60,057 nucleotides of DNA, from positions 1 to 60,057 of the forward strand of contig NZ_QWLJ01000028.1 of assembly GCF_009917385.1 (NCBI RefSeq), written 5' to 3'. A program made the translations under genes and the position numbers. The stretch's first letter is position 1. Each line of letters starts with the position of its first letter. The DNA comes from Roseburia sp. 1XD42-34. GTDB lineage: Bacteria > Bacillota > Bacilli > Bacillales > Amphibacillaceae. The notes under the pieces were generated by a model. That model had not been told where the DNA came from, searched no databases, and saw only the letters and a list, made by a program, of their open reading frames with translations. This document shows, one piece after another, positions 54,682 to 60,057 of this stretch.

Positions 54682-56586
54682 TTATCCTTGTAGCTGAAAT
54701 TTTGTTGCTTGTTTTTTTAGTTGACTCACCCCAGATTTAAATCGAATGAGACGCATTCCATTTAGTATGACTAATAATACACTAGCTTCGTGAATAAACA
54801 TACCTGAAGCTAAATGAATAGAACCATTCAATACTCCTAAAAGCAAGAGAAAAACTGTACCAACAGCAATCCATGTGTTCTGTTTCATATTTCGGATGGT
54901 TGCTTTTGCTAGCGCATAAGCATGGGAAAATTGCGTTAGTTTATCTGCCATAAGTACGACATCCGCCGTTTCCATAGAAACATCCGTTCCCCCATCGCCC
55001 ATGGCTAATCCAATGTCTGCTGTCGCAATAGCCGGCGCATCATTAATTCCGTCTCCCGCCATCGCAACCGTATAACCAGCTTGTTTTAATTGTTTTATAT
55101 AGTTTACCTTATCTTCAGGTAACAATTCTGCATGAAAGCTATCCAAATTTAATTTTCTTGCTACAAGGGCGGCTGTATGCCTATTATCACCTGTTAGCAT
55201 GATCATCTGCTTAATACCATCATTTCTCATTTTTTGTAATGCCATATAGGCATCTTCTCTAACTTGGTCTGCTATAGAGACAGTACCTGCTATTTTTCCA
55301 TTTATAGCAATAAAAACAACCGTATTTCCATTCTTTTCTTGACCTTCTTTATATAAAAGTACAGCTTCATTTAAGATGATGTCTTCTTCTCTCATAAGAC
55401 TCTCATTTCCAATGCTCACTTCCCAACCTTCTACTACTACCTTAATCCCTTTTCCTTTTATAACCTCCCCATTTCCTATATATTCGCTAATCTGTAAGTT
55501 TCGAGAAATTGCCTCTTTAACGATCGTTTTTCCGAGGTGGTGTTCGGAGATCAATTCCGCTTGAGCGATGATCTGTAGTAATTCATCTTCTTGGAAATGC
55601 GGATCCCATACTTTGATTGCAGTTACTTCCGGTTTCCCCTTGGTTAATGTCCCCGTCTTGTCAAAAACGACCGTATCTACCTTGGACAACCGATCCATTA
55701 CCTCCCCACCTTTAATGAGTACACCATGTTTTGCCCCGTTTCCAATTCCGGTTACATTTGATACTGGAGCACCGATAACAAGAGCACCTGGACAGGCAAT
55801 AACTAAAAACGTAATCGCCATATGAAGATCTTGCAACAAGATATAGACGATAGCCGACAAAACAACTACTACTGGTGTATAAATTTGCGAAAACTTGTTT
55901 AAAAATTTCTCTGTTTTTGATTTAGAATCCTGCGCTTCTTCAACTAATTCAATTATTTTTGCAAAGGTAGTATCATCACCAATTTTTTCAGCAATCATTT
56001 CAATATATCCTTGATCAACAATCGTTCCAGAAAATACGTCATCACTTACTTTCTTTGCGGCAGGTATCGACTCGCCAGTTACTGTTGCTTCATTAATAGA
56101 GGCGCTTCCCTTTATTATTTTTCCATCTACTGGGATTTTCCCACCTGAATGAATGAGCACGCGCTCGCCAACTGCTACTTCTTCAACTGGAATTTTCATA
56201 GTCGTCCCATTACGAATAACATGAGCTTCTTGAGGAGCCATATCCATTAATTCTCTTAACGATGATCTCGTTCGCTCAAGTGTACGTGCTTCCAAATAAT
56301 CACCAAATAAAAACAAAAAAGCCACGACAGACGATTCAATAAATTCCTGAATGAATAGCGCACCAATTACAGCAATCGTGACTAATAATTCAATACTAAA
56401 TACCTTCATTCGCAACGCCTGGTAAGCTTTAATAAATATTGGCATGCCTGCAATAACCGTCGCAATAATTAAAAAAATATTCTTGATCATTTGTTCGTCA
56501 AATATACCTAAAAATATGCCAAGAGCGATAAAAGTAAAAGATATAGCCGTTAGAAGCTGTTTATATTTTTGAATAATAGCAACCAC
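54682..56586 (-). CDS. P1B-type heavy-metal-transporting ATPase with CPG motif
   Basis: A P1B ATPase of about 635 residues without an N-terminal metal-binding domain. It has two N-terminal helix pairs, the actuator 'ATVTGESIPAAK', the membrane motif 'IACPGALVIGAPV' (about 262-274) where most family members have CPC, CPH or SPC, the phosphorylation site 'VFDKTGTLTKGKP' (Asp near 310), 'SEHHLGKTIV' in place of the usual SEHPLA, and 'AGDGINDAPA' (about 509). The start is probably GTG (AAGGGG 9 nt upstream); an ATG three codons before it touches the ribosome site. The metal cannot be named from this. The nearby HMA protein and Crp/Fnr regulator fit a metal-efflux set. Confidence 0.87.
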   Translation of the reverse strand: MVAIIQKYKQLLTAISFTFIALGIFLGIFDEQMIKNIFLIIATVIAGMPIFIKAYQALRMKVFSIELLVTIAVIGALFIQEFIESSVVAFLFLFGDYLEARTLERTRSSLRELMDMAPQEAHVIRNGTTMKIPVEEVAVGERVLIHSGGKIPVDGKIIKGSASINEATVTGESIPAAKKVSDDVFSGTIVDQGYIEMIAEKIGDDTTFAKIIELVEEAQDSKSKTEKFLNKFSQIYTPVVVVLSAIVYILLQDLHMAITFLVIACPGALVIGAPVSNVTGIGNGAKHGVLIKGGEVMDRLSKVDTVVFDKTGTLTKGKPEVTAIKVWDPHFQEDELLQIIAQAELISEHHLGKTIVKEAISRNLQISEYIGNGEVIKGKGIKVVVEGWEVSIGNESLMREEDIILNEAVLLYKEGQEKNGNTVVFIAINGKIAGTVSIADQVREDAYMALQKMRNDGIKQMIMLTGDNRHTAALVARKLNLDSFHAELLPEDKVNYIKQLKQAGYTVAMAGDGINDAPAIATADIGLAMGDGGTDVSMETADVVLMADKLTQFSHAYALAKATIRNMKQNTWIAVGTVFLLLLGVLNGSIHLASGMFIHEASVLLVILNGMRLIRFKSGVSQLKKQATKFQLQG

Positions 56587-56795
56587 TTTCCTCATCCCCT
56601 TCAAGAAATAGTACAACTTTCTACTTTTATTCTAATCGCTCTCATCCTTTATGTAATTGATCTCCATCAAGTTCATAGTGTTTTTCCTGTAAGAAGATGG
56701 ACTCAAAAGTAAACAAGGAGGTTTTTCGATGACACCGATAATCACAATACTTCTCAAGGGTTGGTATCTAGGAAAGTGCTTAAGAGGCTTAGCCG

Positions 56796-56978
56796 TCCAT
56801 AAAGTGAATCTTTAATTAGTGGAGGTGGGGTTTTTCATTCATCCCTACTGATTGATAGTATCATAATGGTATGACATTTACGAAATAGAGTGTTTAGGTG
56901 CTGTTACCTCATTATGCTTGTTCCAATATAGATTTTCCAGTGCTTCGTGGGAGTCTTACGCACCATATTTAAGATAAA
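56796..56978 (+). repeat. Family A repeat, copy 6
   Basis: TCCATAAAGTGAATCTTTAATTAGTGGAGG, GGTTTTTCATTCATCCCTACTGATTG, ATAATGGTATGACA, TTTAGGTGCTGTTACCTC, TGGGAGTCTTACGCACC, ending AAGATAA. Both hairpin domains are present. Confidence 0.65.
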
Positions 56979-57200
56979 CTTGTTAAAGTAGATGAAGTCT
57001 TCATTTAATACATAAGCCGCTTTTTAGCGCTAATGTTACAGGTGCTGCACTATGTTGGTTGTGCAAGAACCATTTTGCTCCCAATAAGTAAACAGCATAT
57101 TAATTAGTGAAAAGAATACAACCCTACCTAAAATAAAAACTTACAATGAAAAGATATCTTTTCTATTTAATTATGTCTCCCATCCAGTTACGTGCCTCAT
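56979..57200. other. Intergenic region, nothing recognised
   Basis: AT-rich with no coding frame. Confidence 0.35.
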
Positions 57201-57446
57201 CAAGAAAAAAATGGAAGTTACCAACATTAGAGCCAATCGATTTTTTCTATAACACAATGGAATGACTACCCTAATGTAAGTGGTTTCCTAATTGAAAATC
57301 TTCTTACAAGAGATGTAAGATGTGGCGCTACCTTTACATACTTGAATATGCATGATTTTAAACAAAAGGACGCAAATTACCAGAGAAATAAGCTACCCTT
57401 AAACCAAACATTTATCATTATAAGTTATTCAAACCGTACACTTTGA
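57201..57446 (+). pseudogene. Unidentified gene remnant with frameshift
   Basis: From 57261 a 61-codon frame reads 'NDYPNVSGFLIENLLTRDVR', 'ATFTYLNMHDFKQKDANYQR' and ends 'IIISYSNRTL'. A related stretch just upstream in another frame reads 'LEPIDFFYNTME'. Codon usage looks genuine and one base change would join them. There is no start or ribosome site. Family unknown. Confidence 0.35.
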
Positions 57447-57528
57447 TAACCTCATAAGAAGCCACCTAAATCAAAATCATTTAAATCTAAATCTTTATAT
57501 AACTGTAATAGCTAACGACCACCTTATC

Positions 57529-57563
57529 AAAAAGCTCAGAAACCCTTATGAAAGGTTTCTGAG
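57529..57563 (-). terminator. Terminator after the HMA-domain gene
   Basis: CTCAGAAACC / GGTTTCTGAG (57554-57563 with 57535-57544) followed on the minus strand by TTTTTG. Confidence 0.85.
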
Positions 57564-57580
57564 GAAATACTTTAATGATA

Positions 57581-57802
57581 TTATGCAATTGTTTTAGATA
57601 AAACAGAATACCCTAATTTTGTGATTGCTTCTTCTAATTGTTCTATATTTGCTTTAGCGTCATCAAATTCCACTTTTGCTTTGCTCGCATTGAAAAGGAC
57701 TTTTACCGTTTGAACACCTGTCACTTTTCCTAATGCTGTTTCTATTTTTCTAATACATGACGGGCAAGTCAATGGCTCTAATTGTATAATTGCTTTTGCC
57801 AT
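57581..57802 (-). CDS. Heavy-metal-associated (HMA) domain protein
   Basis: A 73-residue single HMA domain with the metal-binding pair in 'LTCPSCIRKIE' (CxxC, Cys13 and Cys16), ferredoxin-like spacing and length. Such proteins ferry soft metals or act as the detached binding domain of P1B ATPases; the ATPase encoded 1 kb downstream on the same strand lacks its own. AGGAGGTTG precedes the ATG. A repeat and a gene remnant separate the two, so they are probably separate transcripts. Confidence 0.88.
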   Translation of the reverse strand: MAKAIIQLEPLTCPSCIRKIETALGKVTGVQTVKVLFNASKAKVEFDDAKANIEQLEEAITKLGYSVLSKTIA

Positions 57803-57932
57803 AATTACAACCTCCTCATTTATGATTTACTTCAATTTTATTTGATTCCATAAAGAAAGTAATTGACGTATATCAAGTTTCTATATAGTTTTGCTTTACA
57901 ATTAAAATATTGCAATAGCTGTGGTTGGTGGG

Positions 57933-58118
57933 TTAATAAAGTGAACCTTCAATCAGTGGAGATTTCTCTCTCATCTCTCACTGATTGTTAGTACCGTAAT
58001 GATATGACCCCTAAAGATCTCTAAAGGAATCGAGCATTTAGGTGCTGTTATCTATCACTTAGACTGGATTCTCCAGTTCTTGAAGCGGGAGTCTTACAGC
58101 ATCTTATATACAGGTAAA
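57933..58118 (+). repeat. Family A repeat, copy 7
   Basis: AATAAAGTGAACCTTCAATCAGTGG, ATTTCTCTCTCATC, TCACTGATTGTTAGTACCG, GCATTTAGGTGCTGTTATC, TTCTTGAAGCGGGAGTCTTACAGC, TTATATACAGG. The most complete copy. It lies 40 nt upstream of the gene at 58159, on the same strand, so may be part of its leader. Confidence 0.7.
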
Positions 58119-58158
58119 AAGGAAAAATGTTATCCTTTTTTTATGAGGAGTTAATTTT

Positions 58159-58473
58159 ATGGAAAAGTTTACAGTTTGTGAATGGATGAAAGCTACCGGA
58201 TTAACTGACGATGAAATCAATTTTATGGAGACAATAATAACATTTACTGCTATGCAAGAAAGTGGTTTAGTTAGTAACAAAATTATCAATTCTAAGGTTA
58301 ATTTACTTTTTCCAGAAAGAAAATTTCACTTGAATGAAAAAATAAACTACGAGATACTTTTACATTTTTTAATAGAGAATGAAATATCTATAGATTTAAA
58401 GGAACTGTTAAACAGATACTATTCTCAAGGAATTTGTAAAGAACACTGTAAAAACTTATTAGCAAAGGTTTAA
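58159..58473 (+). CDS. Hypothetical protein
   Basis: A 104-residue, mostly helical, soluble protein ('MEKFTVCEWMKATGLTDDEI' at the start, three Cys near the end in 'GICKEHCKNLL'). GAGGAG lies 9 nt before the ATG, so it is likely a real gene. I do not recognise the family. It is preceded by a family A repeat, and has an inverted repeat (TCTGTTC...GAACAGA) about 20 nt after its stop. Confidence 0.6.
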   Translation: MEKFTVCEWMKATGLTDDEINFMETIITFTAMQESGLVSNKIINSKVNLLFPERKFHLNEKINYEILLHFLIENEISIDLKELLNRYYSQGICKEHCKNLLAKV

Positions 58474-59001
58474 AGATGAAATCTAAAAGGTCTGTTCCTA
58501 GCATAATGCCGAACAGATCCTAGAAACTGCTAAAAAAATAATGTGTTTAATTTTACGGTAACCACCTTCATAGCAGGAGCTTTTTGTTTCGCACGCCGAG
58601 TAAGCTCAACGGATTAAAATCATAAAAGCCTTATTCAATATGAATCCTTTTGAATAAGAACTTATTTTTATTAAATACCAGTAGAAACGATTAAAAAGTT
58701 TAAAAGGAAGTAATTTGGTGTGTCGGCAAAAATGCCACAAAAAAATTTCGAGCAAACATAATTTTAAACTGTTTCAGCTCCTCATTATCTTGATTAACAA
58801 CAAATCTCCTCCCCATAAAAACTACCTGATATTAAGGCAGGGAGTGCAGCACTAGTAAAGTCGCACATCTCTTTAAAATCGTTATAACATCATATAGGGC
58901 TTATACGGGCTAACTCTTTCTTGTAAGTAAAAAACGGTTTAATAAGCGCTAGGTAGCCGCAAAGGAAACCTTGAAAGGTTTAAGCCAATCAAGGTCTAGT
59001 T
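58474..59001. other. Intergenic region
   Basis: It holds the TCTGTTC/GAACAGA inverted repeat (about 58490-58520) and, near 58965-58980, AAACCTTGAAAGGTTT, a possible terminator for the immunity gene. No gene is seen. Confidence 0.35.
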
Positions 59002-59469
59002 TTACAAATTATTTTCCTTCACTTCTTCGAACCATAAATCAAAGATATCATCTGGTAATAGCTCGTCATCATTCGAATAAACTAAATCATATCTATATTT
59101 TCCTTTTAAGCTATTTTTCTTTACATTATAATGCAATTTCATTTCTGTTGGCATATCTTTATTGAACTCTTCGCATTTTTTATGAATAAGCTTTAAATTT
59201 TGATTACCTATTCTTAGTGCAGCTTTCTGTCTTTCTCTCGAAACATCGAAAGCTCGATTGTGTGTACTATCCAAATCCTTTACAGCCTCGTTTAGTTGAT
59301 TTTTATGAACAACCATTCCATTAATTTTATAGAAAAAATCAAAAACATACATATTGGGTTCATATGAACAATAAATAAAGATTTCATCTGCTTTATTATC
59401 GACATACTCTAAACAAATAGCCACCATGTCTGTTTGTAATTCTGAAAAATAGTCCTCAAACACCTTCAC
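59002..59469 (-). CDS. YezG-family immunity protein (DUF600)
   Basis: A 155-residue acidic protein of the YezG/DUF600 family: 'FEDYFSELQTDMVAICLEYV', 'DEIFIYCSYEPNMYVFDFFYKINGMVV' in parts, and 'RYDLVYSNDDELLPDDIFDLWFEEV' in parts near the end. Members neutralise the nuclease domain of LXG-type toxins (YeeF in B. subtilis). It starts 10 nt after the toxin stop, the standard toxin-immunity order. Confidence 0.85.
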   Translation of the reverse strand: MKVFEDYFSELQTDMVAICLEYVDNKADEIFIYCSYEPNMYVFDFFYKINGMVVHKNQLNEAVKDLDSTHNRAFDVSRERQKAALRIGNQNLKLIHKKCEEFNKDMPTEMKLHYNVKKNSLKGKYRYDLVYSNDDELLPDDIFDLWFEEVKENNL

Positions 59470-59479
59470 ATAATCCCTC

Positions 59480-60057
59480 CTAGTTCTCTATGCTTGTGAA
59501 CCTCATACGACCATCTATTTCATACTCTATATCAAAGCTACTCGGTCTTAAACTATTGCCTTCATAATTCACTTTTACATTAACGGAAACATTTTTTCCT
59601 TCTTCTATAGCTCTAGCCCAAATATTTTCTAACTTTTTGTATTTACTCAAATTAACACTACTTGATTGAGTTACAAGGTTATCTAATTCTGGTGAACCTC
59701 CAAACCTATCTGCAGCTAAGTGCCCAGCATGGTCACCATCTTCTTTGCCGGGCGTATTTGATTTATGAGGCAGCCTAATAACCCTTTCTGTTAGTTTTAA
59801 GTCCTCAGCATTGAATTCAGTAAGTCTTCCAAATTGATCTGTCTTGTACTGATAATTATATTCACCCGTCCTATATTTAATATTTGGTTTTAGTGTTCCA
59901 TCTTTAAGTATATGACTTCCATCCCTTACTATATCTTCCGAAGCTTGATTAACCTTATTACCCGCACCCTTAGTCTCTACCCTTTCCCCTCCGCCATTCT
60001 TCATATTAACCATCTGCGTATTGACGTGATTTTCAAGATCTTTATCTCTAAGTATAA
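59480..60057 (-). CDS. C-terminal nuclease domain of a polymorphic (LXG-type) toxin, partial
   Basis: The frame remains open to the window edge ('LRDKDLENHVNTQ' precedes the first internal Met), so the gene continues beyond 60057. The visible 190 residues match the DNA/RNA non-specific endonuclease domain: 'GEYNYQYKTDQFGRLTEFNA', 'KEDGDHAGHLAADRFGG' (the D-x-x-G-H catalytic core, about residue 97 of the visible ATG-started part) and 'NLVTQSSSVNLSKYKKLENIW'. With the YezG-type gene after it, it is probably the toxin end of a secreted LXG protein used between bacteria. Confidence 0.85.
   Translation of the reverse strand, partial: ILRDKDLENHVNTQMVNMKNGGGERVETKGAGNKVNQASEDIVRDGSHILKDGTLKPNIKYRTGEYNYQYKTDQFGRLTEFNAEDLKLTERVIRLPHKSNTPGKEDGDHAGHLAADRFGGSPELDNLVTQSSSVNLSKYKKLENIWARAIEEGKNVSVNVKVNYEGNSLRPSSFDIEYEIDGRMRFTSIEN

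Overview
The window looks like a chromosomal segment of a low-GC, spore-forming Bacillaceae bacterium close to Oceanobacillus or Virgibacillus. The reasons are strong AAGGAGG ribosome sites, a glmS ribozyme, the cdaA-cdaR-glmM and sigW-rsiW pairs, an arginase next to them, a Spo0E-like phosphatase, and a mevalonate operon (mvaA-mvaK1-mvaD-mvaK2) that most Bacillus species lack. The genus is an inference.

Layout. (1) 1-3458: glmS with its self-cleaving ribozyme and promoter. A Tn7-like remnant carrying tnsA sits 24 bp past the glmS stop, at the classical attTn7 position. (2) 3.5-15.9 kb: an accessory block between glmS and glmM, with a DUF2812 membrane protein, a galactose/galactitol-type PTS operon (lacR-lacA-lacB-gatA-gatB-gatC plus a broken aldolase), a broken S9 peptidase, and a haem-stress cassette (hssR-hssS and hrtB-hrtA with a matching direct-repeat operator). 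(3) 16-29.4 kb: housekeeping genes glmM, cdaR, cdaA, rsiW, sigW, a small Spo0E-like gene, rocF, surE and the mevalonate operon. (4) 30-33.4 kb: a DUF2785 gene, six tRNA genes (Lys, Gln, Tyr, Thr, Val, Glu) and fabI. (5) 33.4-46.4 kb: a phage tail plus lysis cassette with no head, terminase, portal, integrase or replication genes. (6) 46.6-52.7 kb: methionine genes metE, yitJ, metI and yezD behind a SAM riboswitch. (7) 52.9-60 kb: a broken ABC ATPase, a Crp/Fnr regulator, a P1B-type ATPase, an HMA-domain protein, a hypothetical gene, and a YezG-type immunity gene with the nuclease end of a polymorphic toxin that runs off the window.

The most interesting system is the headless tail locus at 33.4-46.4 kb. 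Its content is that of an F-type (siphophage-tail) bacteriocin such as the Listeria monocins: tail tube, two tail chaperones, tape measure, distal tail protein, a long tail-tip/fibre protein, holin and amidase, with a divergent XRE repressor and an ImmA-type protease. A near-consensus sigma-A promoter has a LexA-type box at its start site. A second promoter in front of the tube gene has a near-match box, and a third box precedes the protease gene, so SOS induction at three points is predicted. The distal tail protein is split at its domain boundary, with a coiled-coil protein encoded between the halves.

Two families of dispersed intergenic repeats were found by eye. Family A is about 170-185 nt, with seven copies plus one half copy and two predicted hairpin domains. 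Family B is about 250 nt, with two copies, one inside the tail operon. Neither codes for protein. Both look like structured RNA or small non-autonomous mobile elements and I do not recognise a named family.
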